Assembly (NCBI GenBank): GCA_037043235.1
Contig: JAWRVZ010000014.1
Span: 3,782,001 to 3,846,000 of the forward strand
DNA length: 64,000 nt
Source: Rhodeus uyekii
Lineage: Eukaryota > Chordata > Actinopteri > Cypriniformes > Acheilognathidae
Direction: 5' to 3'
The position numbers and the translations under genes are program-made. The first letter of the stretch is position 1; each line of letters begins with the position of its first letter. Under the pieces are notes generated by a model. That model was not told the origin of the DNA and ran no database searches. It saw only the letters and a program-made list of their open reading frames with translations. Of the stretch, positions 45,309 to 55,860 are shown one piece after another.

Positions 45309-45450
45309 CACTGCTGCGGCAGTGGGATAATTTCCCCTTGGCTAACTCCTGCGGGAGTGTCAGGGAACATAATTACCACGGCAATGGAATAATTTCCATT
45401 TGAACTGAGCTCATGTGGGAGTGTGGAGGTGCATCACTGCTGCGGTAGTG
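45309..45450. repeat. Hairpin array with TGCG loops, cluster 2
   Basis: A fifth unit: CACTGC-TGCG-GCAGTG (45309-45324), TAATTTCCCCTT spacer as in cluster 1, ACTCC-TGCG-GGAGT (45345-45358), two decayed hairpins, and CACTGC-TGCG-GTAGTG (45435-45450), where one stem base has changed. Confidence 0.88.
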
Positions 45451-48400
45451 GAGAACTTCCTATGGAAACGTATCACGTGTTGGATGATGGAGATTGTCTC
45501 TTTCCTCATCTTCTGTTGTCTCTGAGGGAGTGAAAGACTGGAGAGACTGATTTGATTGAATGTATCTCTTGGCTTCCAATGACCTGGGTCCCAGTGCTTG
45601 GATCTACTAGTGTTAGAACAAAACATGTGATGGGGTGATTGAAGTCGTCTGTGAAGAGGTCGGATGGGAGTTCGGCCTGATCTCTTAAATTAAGGTAGGC
45701 TATTAGGGATTGTTGTTGTTCATGGAAGATAAAGGCCTTTATGGCTTGGTCTACCTTACTTTCGTCGTGCAGTGCTGACGAGTCAGAATATGGATGGATT
45801 TGGATTAAGGTTGGATGTGATAGAATCTGAGGAAACTGAAACCAATATGGCTCGATCATGGCGTTGAGTGATCGAACAACATTTGGGTGGAATCATTGGC
45901 GGAGAGTAGGGATACGGATATCCAATGTTGTCTGGTGTCTGAGCTGGTGGATTGAGTTCTTGAGATACCTCTGATGAGCAGAGGATTAGAATTCAGAAGA
46001 GGGAAATAGATTTCACCTAGGTAATCCATGGTGAAGCTGGCTTGGAGGTTCTTGGTGTTGTTGAAATGCAAAATGAATCGGTGGTGGTGGATAGAGACAA
46101 TGTGAAGCAGATTAATGTCTTGAACTCTTCCACTCCACATATAATCTTACAAAATGAGTGGTTTGAAGAGAAAAAGCCTTGAAGAATGGAAATTTAGAGG
46201 CGTCGAGAAATATCAACTCTGAATATTGATATACTGGTTGTGAATGGGTCCACCTCTGGTGGCAGCAGCGTCAACTTCCGTGAGGATTTGTGTTCTACTG
46301 TTGTTGGTGACAGGGGTGGTTCCAAGCAGGAATGTTTGTGGAATGGCATGAGCATTGCAGAGAACAGGATGAAAGGAGATTTAGCATGGTGGAGAGAATT
46401 AGGTGGAAATAAGGCCAGGACCGAAGCCACTTGCGGAGGCAACCTCACACTTGGGTTGACACCTGGAGTGAGACAGAAGGGGTAGAAAGGGAAGATAAAA
46501 CAGAGTGTCTGGGCCTGCACTGCTAGCGGAGGCAGCCTCATGCTTGAACCGGATGGTAGGGCTGCAGGCCAAACATAAGGTTAGGTACGTGCGTCCATGC
46601 TGAGCCTGTGCCGCTGTCGGAGGCAAGCTCACACTTGGAGGGCGGCGTGTGTCACTAGAGGCTGGCATGTGAGGTGCAGTGCTGGAAAACTGCAGTGTGC
46701 TGTTGCTGCGACTTAACGGTTGAAGATCTGATCTTGCATGGGAGAGAGATGAAGATTTAGGGAGCTTGGGTTTGAGGCATTTGAAGGTAGAGTGGAATTG
46801 GAGAAGGTACAGCTGACTGGTGCGAGACCTGTATTCTAGTTAGTTTTGCTTTGGTCATTCTCCTTTCACTATTGATGCAAGTTCTGAGGTGTCGTAGGAA
46901 GTTGAGTAAGAAGATGATGGATGTCTTGATGGTGGAGGTGAGTGTAAGCCTCGGTGTCATAGGGTGCGATGACTGCGTGGTGATGTTGGAAGCTCGGTTG
47001 CAGTGTTTGTTGAGCTTGAGAGCTCCTTTCATCAGTGGGATACGGTGAAGGAACTTGAGAGAGGAAGTTTTCATCATCAAACAGGTACATCTCAATCTTG
47101 GACATTGTGGCGGAAAGGCGGGGCATCACATGATCGCCTGCTAAATTCCAACAAGTTGGCTGGCACTGAGCCGGAGAAAGCGCTCAACACTCGTTGCTAT
47201 TCAGTGTTTTCAATCTCCTGAAGATTATTTACAGACATCTAAATATATACGCAAGTAATAACAAAACATCACTATGGTTTGTAAAATACGCTTATTTCCA
47301 TGAAGTAAATAACCTTTCAGTTATGAAATTGACAGGGAGTTTTATTTATATCAGATGCATGTTGCATAATTAATGACTAAACACACTTGGATGATTACCT
47401 GTTGAAATTTGGAATATCAAAATTGATGAAAGTTCACAAACTTATTGGCTTTGAATAAACCCCAAGCAGGGGATCATCCAAGTATTACTGACTTATAAGA
47501 CTTATCACAGACTTAAGGATTGAAGAGAGTGAAGGCAGTGCATTACTTTGAATTAAGAAGTACATATGGTTTCTTATCCAGTGAGTCCACTTAATAGCTG
47601 ATTAAGTTGAATCATCAAGGCACTTTTGGCTATAAGTTCTTGATTCTTGTATGGGCGGCTGAGCGCATGATCAGACTGTAATGAGCGCAATCTGAAAGCA
47701 GCGCATGCAACTGGGCTCTACTGCACGCGATCTGACTTTGGTGCGCGCTACTGCTTGAGCTGCGAGGTAGCGATAGTTTGGAACAATCACATTTCATATG
47801 TGGATTCCCCGAAACAGTAGTATCGAGATGGCATAAACTGCTCGTGATTGAGCGTTGCTGAAATCAGAGCGCCGGGAAGGATTACAGCAGCTCTTGATTG
47901 TGTGAGCTGACAGACAGAGAGAGTGTGAGCTGAATCTGCAGCGCGGTTTGCTGAGGGATCGCAGCGACTGCCTGGCGCTGGTGGAAAGCCTGTTCCTTGC
48001 GGGAAGAGTGCGGCATTGCCTGAGGCTTGAGCTTGCTGCTCAACAAGCTTTACTATCCTTTCTCAATGGCAGGAACGAATAAAATGGGCCGATGTAGAGA
48101 TGTTGAACGCGGATGTTTCACTTGCGGTGGCGAGAACAGGCCTTGCGTCTCCTGTAAGTTTGTTTGTTTGTTGCTCGGGACACGTTTGTTTGGTCTTGCA
48201 CCCGTGATATAATGCTGAGGGTGATATAATATAGTCAGCATGGTGTTAGGTGGATGAGAATGGCTCCTGAGTCCGGAGGTTTTCATAGAAAATCTATGTA
48301 ACGTGTAGAGCTCGATTCCGTCTGTATCGCAACCAGAAGGCGTAGCCAAAAGGCCGTAAACTGTCGGGCTGCCGCAAACTGTCAGGCTGCTGTAAACTGT

Positions 48401-48522
48401 CGAGGGTTGTAGGTGAGTCGAACATGGCTATATATACACGCTTCCTCTCAAGCTGATAGGATGAGGTGTAATTGCTCATGTTGAGTTGCTTTCATCCTTG
48501 AACGTGCTCCTCCCGAACTTTG
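45451..48522 (-). other. Unidentified repeat-rich segment, no known protein
   Basis: About 3 kb between hairpin cluster 2 and the piggyBac-type element. Minus-strand frames of 60-117 codons occur (47129-46869 beginning MSKIEMYLFDDENFL; 46541-46194; 46140-45856; 45859-45506), but none matches a family I know. Three diverged repeats of a GGAGGCAACCTCACACTTG-like motif lie about 92 bp apart at 46434-46640. A short tandem of GTAAACTGTCGGGCTGC-like units occurs at 48355-48410. It could be one mobile element inserted into the provirus together with the hairpin clusters. Confidence 0.5.
48355..48410. repeat. Short tandem repeat, three units
   Basis: GTAAACTGTCGGGCTGCC, GCAAACTGTCAGGCTGCT and GTAAACTGTCGAGG follow each other directly. 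Confidence 0.85.
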
Positions 48523-49371
48523 TTAACCCTTTCGCACGTAAGTTCTAAATATTCTCTCTGACCCCACAGCGTGAGTTTTTTTTAGGCGGCCATTATTTTA
48601 GAATGTTTACCTTATTGTTCCCATGGTGACGCGTCATGCTTGTCACGTTTACAGACCGCAGCCTCAGAAGCGCTTTATGACGTGCATCACATTTATTTAG
48701 TGTATGTCTTATTTATTCAAAATATTCACACACTTGTTGGCTATGTTATCAACTACCTGATATTTCGATTCTCAAATATGTGGAAATGAATGTGTTTTGT
48801 CGTTTAAAAACTTTTATAATGATCTTATTAACTGGTCTACGATGCGCAATGGGCGCTGCCATGTTTATTTGTGCCGAAGTTTGGAGAATCTGATCGGTCT
48901 GATTTATAACGCAAATTCAGTCACTTCTCCCGAAAAACGTGACAGTAAGTGACCAGTGAAGTGAGAGAAGAATACAGTGAACTTTATAGTTACCTATGCA
49001 ATGTGTATCTGATCAATTTATAAATGAATGATTGCTGTTTCTGCTTTTATGGACTTCAGTGTGTATTTTTCAAAGTAGAGATGTATACTAGATACTAGAG
49101 ATGTATTGTTTTGCAAGTACTTATGAGTTTTTAAATGTCTGAAACCAAAAATAAACCTTATGTGGTTGAAAACACTGAGTATTTGTTATATATGACAAGC
49201 TCTAAGCGCGCCCGTCTTTGAATCGGCGCCAGATGACGCGCGAAAACACGTTTGAATTTAGCAGTTGATGACGTGAAGCACGAACGTTCTAATCACACCG
49301 GTGTGATCGTACCCTCCAGGGCACAGCCAAGACTGATCACACCGGTGTGATCGTACGCGCGAAAGGGTTAA
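48523..49371. mobile_element. piggyBac-type non-autonomous element
   Basis: The element lies at 48527-49367 (841 bp), flanked by TTAA on both sides (48523-48526 and 49368-49371). Ends CCCTTTCGCACGTA and TACGCGCGAAAGGG are inverted repeats of the CCCTTT-type known from piggyBac elements. The right end contains two palindromes, ATCACACCGGTGTGAT (49292-49307) and GATCACACCGGTGTGATC (49335-49352), each followed by GTAC. No transposase frame is present. Confidence 0.85.
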
Positions 49372-50109
49372 TAAAACATAATTTGTTACATGATCATGTT
49401 CATTTCAAATCTTACTATAGTCATAGCCCTACCCCATCCTACATCTGTCGATTCTGAGGACCATAGTCTCTACCATTGGTTCTGCCAATTCATGATCAGT
49501 TTTTTTCTGTACCTCTCACTCTCACTTAGTGAGTCACTTGTGTGTCAGTGTCACTTTATTTGTAGTCCCTGCATGAATTCTATATCCCCCAGATTCTGGT
49601 GAACATTACATCTCTGGAATCTGTGTGCTTACCCAATCAGTTGCCTCTACCATTCTTTTTTTTCATGGGCCCTACAGTTTTGGCTTTGTGTTCAGGATGT
49701 ACAGTTAAGTGACATGAGGTCTTGCTTCTATTGCCATCCTATACCATTGTTCCTATTCAGGACTTAGCTGAATTATACCTGCTACCCCCTTCTTTCCCCA
49801 CTCGGATGCCTGATCAAGTAATGTCCCATATCTGTCCTTCTATGTGTTCACTAAAGCCTTCCTTATACCACTCCACCTGATTCCTATCATAAAACAAAAT
49901 CATATGTGGGGGGTGGCATATATAGTGCAATTTGCGACACCCAGAACTTCCAGAGAGAGTATCGCCTCAGCAGACCCTGCTCACCTGTAGCTTCAGGATC
50001 GAATTCGCCCAATTAAATTTCAACTCGTTTCTGTTCTTTGGAATCTGACAATAGCCATTGTCCAAGTGTCTCTCAAGATGAGGTTAAGGAAATGTTAATG
50101 GTGTGATCC
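49372..50109. other. Provirus-internal DNA, not resolved
   Basis: It lies where retroviral RT sequence would be expected on the minus strand. I could not identify RT motifs with confidence. The stretch has many stops in all frames. Confidence 0.4.
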
Positions 50110-50630
50110 CCTCTGAGCTTGAGCAGTATGCCATCTGTACTGCAGAGGATGGATGCTCCTAGTTTAATCAGTAAGTCTTTTCACAGAAAATTGGTGGGTG
50201 CTGCTTTGGATATAATAAAACAGGGGTTTGTCATTTGTTGCTGCACTTTATCAGGCAAAGGATTCGAGAATGGCAGTCTCTCACAAGTCCCAGAAAAACT
50301 GGGTTTTTTTTAAAAACAAACTTTGTAGTTTTGTTAGAAAATCAAAGATTCATCAATAGGGCCATTCAATGTTAAAATTTGGCCCCTGTATCCACCAGAA
50401 TGTCTAGGCAAGTGTCATTGACTTCCAAATTGAGCAGTGGCTCTGCCTTAGCCCTGCTCGAGTCGCTATGTGGGCTGTTTCAATAGTACATGCTGACCTC
50501 TGTCTCTGTTCATTTCTCTGCCTGTCCCGGGATCCCTCGTCCCCTTTGAGTTTGAATACATTCTCTGGCAAAATGACCCATTTAACCACGGGCATAACAT
50601 TTACCACCTTGACCTCCTCCACTGCTGCCT
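50110..50630 (-). pseudogene. Retroviral nucleocapsid-protease remnant
   Basis: On the minus strand, 50599-50558 reads as a zinc-knuckle-like segment ending MGHFAREC, in which one Cys is replaced by Arg and a stop lies in the middle. In the same frame farther on, LVDTGA at 50398-50381 is the aspartic protease active site. A C-terminal KDLLIKLGA segment matches retroviral protease ends. Frame changes and stops interrupt the rest. A single knuckle upstream of protease is typical of simple retroviruses. Confidence 0.7.
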
Positions 50631-50996
50631 TGGGAATCCCTGCCTCACATGACTCTCCCACTATAATCCACATTTTGATTTTCCTATTATGATCTTTAGG
50701 AGTCGAACCAATTTCCGTAATTTCCTTTTTTTATTTTACCTAATGCATCGTAGACACTTTCCTATTTTAAAATGTATACTTTATTCATATAACTTTAATA
50801 AATATAACTATAAATTCATATAATGAGCTATTCGTGTAACCTGACATTTTCAATCTTTCCTCCCTCTTGAGATCATAATTTGGAATTTAGCCAATCGCAG
50901 AACTTTTGATATATAAAACAGACATCTGCTGACCTTTCTTTTAAAATTCGGGCCCATCTAATGTCAAGAGAAGATCAATGATTGTGCACTTTCCTC

Positions 50997-51014
50997 ATCA
51001 CGTAGGAGTCAACA
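50997..51014 (-). other. Primer-binding site, tRNA-Trp-like
   Basis: The minus strand reads TGTTGACTCCTACGTGAT, 15 of 18 positions identical to the sequence complementary to the tRNA-Trp 3' end (TGGTGACCCCGACGTGAT). It lies directly downstream of the 5' LTR in the provirus orientation. Confidence 0.65.
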
Positions 51015-51015
51015 T

Positions 51016-51600
51016 ATTGTTGAACCTCAAGTCTGTGTGTTCTTTCAATGAGGAGAGCAGAGATGGCTTTTCCTTTAACTATTTAATAATTAAGTCAGAT
51101 GAATGAATCACACAGAGCTCTGGGTCACAGCTATCCCTGATAGCTATATATACACAGGCAGTCTGTGACTCTCGCCTCTCCCTACAACCCTCATATTTAT
51201 ACAATGTAACAACAAGTAGGCAGTCTTTTCTTAGTCTTTTCAGATGTTAACTAATATGTGTTACTTCAGTTGAGACCTCCACCCATCTTGATTCCTGTTT
51301 TCCTGCACATATTAGATTTCTACAAGGTTAAAATAAAGTGAGGCGCCCAATGTGAGGCCTCAACATACAGAAAACATCCCCGGATCTTGCATATCACCTA
51401 CACACACACATTCTTTGTGGTCAACTCTTCTGACGTTTCCTTTGTTACATTTAAAGTCCGAAGACTATTAATTCATTAGCCTCAGCTTTTTTTGTTTTTA
51501 CCCCTTATAATTAACCATATGATCAAACATATAAACATGCCATCATTAAGTAAAAAAATAATCACCTTCAAACTGCATAATGTTATTAAACCATTAATTG
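51016..51600 (-). repeat. Provirus 5' LTR
   Basis: Homologous to 41071-42003 without the SINE3, in the same orientation. It includes CTCGCCTCTCCCTACAACCC, CAAGTAGGCAGTCTTTTC, CATATGATCAAACATAT and TTATTAAACCAT. A further 40-50 bases to about 51640 may still belong to it. Confidence 0.8.
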
Positions 51601-51647
51601 CAGTATTTATTTCCTTCAGTGCCCATTAAACTAGGAGCGTATCTACC

Positions 51648-51738
51648 ATTTATGCTAGCTTATGCGAGTTTCCCTCGCCCATGTTTGTGATGTGGCAGGC
51701 TGCTCCTGCCCACACACATTCCTCAGGTTCTATCAGTT
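51648..51738 (+). pseudogene. DIRS tyrosine recombinase fragment, right part
   Basis: The frame from about 51679 reads CDVAGCSCPHTFLRFYQL, matching CDVAGWSSPHTFVRFYSL, the segment with the catalytic Tyr in the DIRS copy at 35.5 kb. It continues the interrupted domain at 40860-41070. A LINE tail begins immediately after it. Confidence 0.82.
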
Positions 51739-52015
51739 GTCAATGTCAATGTCAATTTTATTTATATAGCACCATTTCCACAACACATGGTTGACCAATG
51801 TGCTTTACCACATTTACACAGTAAAAATACAAGTAAAAGGTGAAAATTAAATTAAAAGATTAAAAAGTACAACAACAACAATTTATAATAAATGAATAGA
51901 AATAAAAACTATAAATAAAATCATGTTAAAACACAGTGCTTCAACCTGAAATAAAAGCTTTGTCAAAAAGATAGGTTTTTAATCTTGACTTAAAAGTGAA
52001 CACAGAGGGAGCTAA

Positions 52016-53467
52016 TCAAATAGAAGAGGGCAACTCATTCCATAGTCTTGGGGCGATAGATGAAAATGCACGATCGCCCCTGGACTTCAGCCTCATCTTT
52101 GGTGTAAACAATAGTCTCTGGTTTGATGACCGGAGAGATCTTGATTCACTGCGTTCAATTAAAAGTTCAGATATATATGAAGGGGCCATATCATGTAGTG
52201 ATTTAAACACGATTAATAACATTTTAAAATCAATTCTGTAGCATACAGGCAGCCAATGTAAAGACTGTAAGACTGGAGTGATATGATCCCGCTTACGAGT
52301 CCTGGTCAGAAATCTGGCTGCTGCGTTCTGAACCAGCTGTAAACGAGAAAGAGCTGTTTGACTAATGCCAGCGTACAGTGAGTTACAGTAATCTAATCTG
52401 GAGGTAATAAAAGCATGGATCACTTTTTCAAGGTTTTTAAAATATAGGAAAGGTTTTACTTTAGCAAGAAGCCGCAGTTGAAAAAAGGGAGATTTAACCA
52501 CAGTATTAATCTGCCTATCAAATTTCATTTCTTGATCAAATACAACTCCCAAATTCTTTACATGTTGCTTAACATATGGTGATAACTCACCCAAATTTGG
52601 ATTTGTAGAAGTCACATAAACAGAGGGTTTAAAAACAATCAATTCTGTTTTGCTCTCATTGAAATTTAAAAAGTTTAGAGACAACCATTTATTTACAACA
52701 CTCAAACATAGCAATGGTGCATTCAGTCCATCCTGTGCATTCCGTTTTAAAGGCAGATAAACTTGTGTATCGTCCGCATAGCAATGGAACGATAGCCCAT
52801 ACTTTCTGAAAATAGAACCAAGAGGGAGCATATAAAGACAGAAAAGAAACGGAGCTAAAATTGATCCTTGAGGAACTCCACTGGTTATCCCAGCTTTACT
52901 TGAGGTATGATCTCCTAACTTCACTGAGAAGGTCCTATTTGTCAGATAGGATCTAAACCACTGCAGGGCACTGCCAGTAATGCCGGCACAATATTCCAGT
53001 CGATCAAGAAGTACAGCGTGATCGACAGTGTCAAACGCAGCAGTGAGATCTAAAAGGAGTAAAACCGCATAGTTGCCTGAGTCACATGTTAACAGTATAT
53101 CATTTGAAACTTTCAGCAGTGCAGTCTCAGTAGAGTGATGTTTTCTAAACCCAGATTGGAAAACCTCAAAGATCGAATTTTCAGCCATAAACGATTGTAT
53201 TTGATCAAGAACTGTTTTCTCAATAATTTTTGAAATGAAAGACAAATTAGAGATGGGCCTAAAATGTGTCAGAACAGTAGGATCCATGCCCTGCTTTTTA
53301 AGCAGAGGGCGAACAGTTGCATGTTTAAGCGACTCTGGAAAAGTACCTGTTTGTAAACAGCAATTTATCAAAGACATAAGATTTTGAACAACCACATCTA
53401 TATCTTGCTTAAAAAAGAGAGGGGGCATTACATCAGATGGGGAACCAGATGCTTTCAGGTGATCCAC
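52016..53467 (-). pseudogene. LINE reverse transcriptase ORF (copy C)
   Basis: 483 codons open. RT motifs in order: HFRPISNLSFISKIIEK, LLLDLTAAFDTVDHAVLL, GITSGVPQGSILAPFLF and FHCYADDTQVYLPL with an intact YADD. The C-terminal domain has VKNLGVVFDQEMKF, SRLDYCNSLYAGI, LQLVQNAAARFLTRTRK, HWLPVCYRIDFK and PRLWNELPSSI. The start is set by a frame change, not by a true initiator, since the upstream linker continues in another frame at 53613-54092. Confidence 0.88.
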
Positions 53468-53612
53468 TATTTATATCAGATAGTTATCTGTAACAGGAGT
53501 AAAACAACTAAAAACAGCAGTACATCTAGAGAGAGTTGAAGGGTTAGATGAAACTGGGTTAAGCCCCATTCTTAAGTCATGTGTCTTCAGTACAAAGAAA
53601 CAAAAAAAGTCT

Positions 53613-54092
53613 TCACAGGAAAGTAATCACACGAGTAATGACAAATGAAGGAGTTTTTGGTTTATGACAGTTCTTATTTATAATGTCAGTGAAATAAATT
53701 GATCTTGCCGTTTTCACTGCTTTCTGATATTGAGTTAGTGAGTCTCTGAACATTTGTATTGAAACCTGAAGTCTGTCCTTCCTCCATTTACATTCAGATC
53801 TTCTGCAAATACGCCTAAGAGAGCGGGTTGTGTCATTAAGCCAAGGCTCAGATTTTGGTTTATGGAGATGAGTCTTTAAAGGTGCCACTTGGTCTAGAGC
53901 ATGAACACAAGTGGAGTTAAAATTGCGGAGTAGTTCTTCAGCACTCAAATCGGTGTTTAAAACGTCACTTTGTAGCAAACCTTCACTAAAGGCAGAGCGA
54001 AAGGCTTCTCTGGTAGCTGCTGTGATAAGCCGGGACTGGCGAGCCGAATACGTCGGAATAACAGTTTTGTTAAAAGATGGAAACGTAAACAT
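53613..54092 (-). pseudogene. LINE endonuclease-RT linker (copy C)
   Basis: A 159-codon frame resembling the region between endonuclease and RT of CR1/L2 LINEs (NSTCVHALDQVAPLKTHLH, EPWLNDTTRSLRRICRRSE, ARSIYFTDIINKN). It is out of frame with the RT part at 52016-53467, so at least one frameshift exists between them. Confidence 0.75.
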
Positions 54093-54103
54093 AATAGTCT
54101 TGT

Positions 54104-54299
54104 TGTTACACGTGTTCCTGTCTGGGTCTTCTCTGTCACTTCCTGCCAGTCTTGTCTTTGTTTCACTTCCTGTCTCTCGGGTTATTGTTTCACTCCCTAC
54201 ACCTGTCTTGTAATCACTTCCTCGTTAGTCTCCCAGGTGTTGCTGTTTCCCCTTGTGTATATATCACTTGTGCATTTCCCTTCTGTTTGTCGGTTGTTA
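54104..54299 (+). mobile_element. LTR-like fragment
   Basis: C/T-rich sequence beginning TGTTACACGTGTTCCTG and including CACTTCCTGTCTCTCGGG and CCCAGGTGTTGCTGTTTCC, similar in composition to the other LTRs of the window. No second end or target duplication was found. Confidence 0.35.
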
Positions 54300-54448
54300 T
54301 AACCATCTACTACAATATCACAAAATACAGTAAATTTTAGTGTCCCTGAAGAAAAATTCCACTCCTTCATTGCTATTAGGGAGGAAAAATTGTTTAAACT
54401 CGTTAAATCATCAAAATCAACAGGCTAGACCCAATACCAACTAAGCTA

Positions 54449-55114
54449 ATGAAAGAGATGCTTCCAGAGATCATAGATCCTCTTCTTAATATAATTAATT
54501 CATCTTTGTCATTAGGATACGTACCAAAAACCTTTAAGCTGGCCGTAATTAAACCGCTTATTAAAAAAACACAACTTGATCCTAAAGAATTAGTTAATTA
54601 CAGGCCGATATCGAATCTACCTATTTTGTCAAAGATTCCAGAAAAGGCAATATCTTCACAACTATGTTCCTTTCTAGAAAGAAACAGTATCTACGAGGAT
54701 TTCCAGTCAGGATTTTGACCATATCATAGTACTGAGACTGCTCTCATTAGAGTTACAAATGATTTGCTCTTATCATCCGATCGTGGTTGTATCTCTCTGT
54801 TAATGCTATTGGACCTTAGTGCTGCATTTGATACAATCGACCACAAAATCCTTCTCAATAGACTTGAAAATTATGTTGGAATTAGTGGAGTTGCATTAGC
54901 CTGGTTCAAATCGTACTTATCTGACCGTTATCAGTTTGTAGCAGTAAATGAGGAGATGTCATATCGGTCACAGGTTCAGTATGGAGTTCCTCAAGGTTCA
55001 GTTCTAGGACCATTGCTCTTCACCCTTTACATGCTTCCTTTGGGTGCAGTTATTAGGAAGCATGGAATTAGCTTTCATTGTTATGCTGATGATCTATATT
55101 TCTTCTCATCCTGA
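54449..55114 (+). pseudogene. LINE reverse transcriptase, N-terminal part (copy D)
   Basis: One frame with a single TGA at 54716-54718, a position where the family has an Arg codon (CGA to TGA, a CpG-type transition). Motifs: VNYRPISNLPILSKI, then LLDLSAAFDTIDHKILL, QYGVPQGSVLGPLLF and HCYADD at the end. The frame breaks just after YADD by a small insertion or deletion and continues at 55044-55541. Confidence 0.87.
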
Positions 55115-55860
55115 TGAAACAAACAAATTCACTAAATTAACAGAATGCATAACCGATATAAAAAATCGGATGACTAATAACTTTCTACTGCTTAATTCTG
55201 AAAAAACAGAGATTCTAATTATTAGACCAAAAAGTTCAGCACGTAATAATCTAGACTACTGCCTAACACACGATGGCTGCTCTGTCAAGTCTTCGTCGTC
55301 AGTTAGAAACCTGGGTGTGCTCTTTGATACCAATCTTTCATTTGAAAGCCATGTTTCTAGCATCTGCAAAACGGCATTCTTCCATCTTAAAAATATATCT
55401 AAATTGCGACATATGCTTTCTAAGACAAATGCGGAAAAGTTAGTTCATGCGTTCATGAGTTCAAGGCTAGATTATTGTAATGCTCTACTAGATAAACAAA
55501 TTCCAGCTGGTCCAAAATGCAGCAGCTCGAGTTCTTACTAGAACCAGGAAATATGAGCATATTAGCCCAGTTATGTCAAACCTTCACTGGCTTCCTATTA
55601 AACACCGAATACATTTTAACATCTTGCTAATTACTTACAAAGCATTAAATGGTTTAGCTCCACAATACTTGAGCGATCTCTTAACACATTACAGTATAGT
55701 CCTTCACGGTTATTGCGATCCCAAAATACTGACCAGCTTATAATACCTAGAATATCAAAGTCAACTGCTGGCGGTCGATCCTTTTCCTTTTACAGTTCGG
55801 GAAGCAGACACACTCTGTCACTTTAAATGTAGACTAAAAACACATCTCTTAAACCTGGCA
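55115..55860 (+). pseudogene. LINE ORF C-terminal part (copy D)
   Basis: Continuing in a shifted frame to 55541: LNSEKTEILIIRPKSSARNN, VRNLGVLFDTNLSFESHV and SRLDYCNALLD. This is almost identical to copy A at 17.5-18.2 kb. A deletion near 55490 shifts the frame again, and remnants of HWLPIKHRIHF and the LKTHLL end follow up to about 55855. Confidence 0.83.

Larger units (their letters stand above)
41071..51640 (-). mobile_element. Degraded endogenous retrovirus-like provirus
   Basis: Homologous LTRs at 41071-42003 and about 51016-51600 have the same orientation. Between them, on the minus strand, lie a primer-binding site, a nucleocapsid zinc-knuckle remnant, protease, RNase H and integrase remnants in retroviral order. 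Most of gag, the reverse transcriptase and any envelope gene cannot be recognised. Later insertions (SINE3, an LTR-like unit, a piggyBac-type element and an unidentified hairpin-rich segment) enlarge it. Every recognised frame has stops or frame changes, so it is an inactive old copy. It is inserted in a DIRS recombinase gene. Confidence 0.8.
51739..54103 (-). mobile_element. LINE (CR1/L2 group) copy C, 5'-truncated
   Basis: A minus-strand copy with GTCAAT repeats at the 3' end (51739-51760) and a conserved tail with TTTATTTATATAGCACC. It covers RT and C-terminal domain plus the linker from the endonuclease. The endonuclease itself is missing. It is a third LINE family, distinct from copies A/D and B. 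Confidence 0.87.

Noticed and set aside
44296..45450. CRISPR array
   Set aside because: Repeats are short inverted repeats with repeated spacers, in a vertebrate genome, without uniform repeat/spacer spacing or cas genes.
48027..48212. Cys-rich small ORF (CFTCGGENRPCVSC) as a possible zinc-binding gene
   Set aside because: 61 codons only, no homologous context, and it lies in the unidentified repeat-rich segment. Support is too weak.
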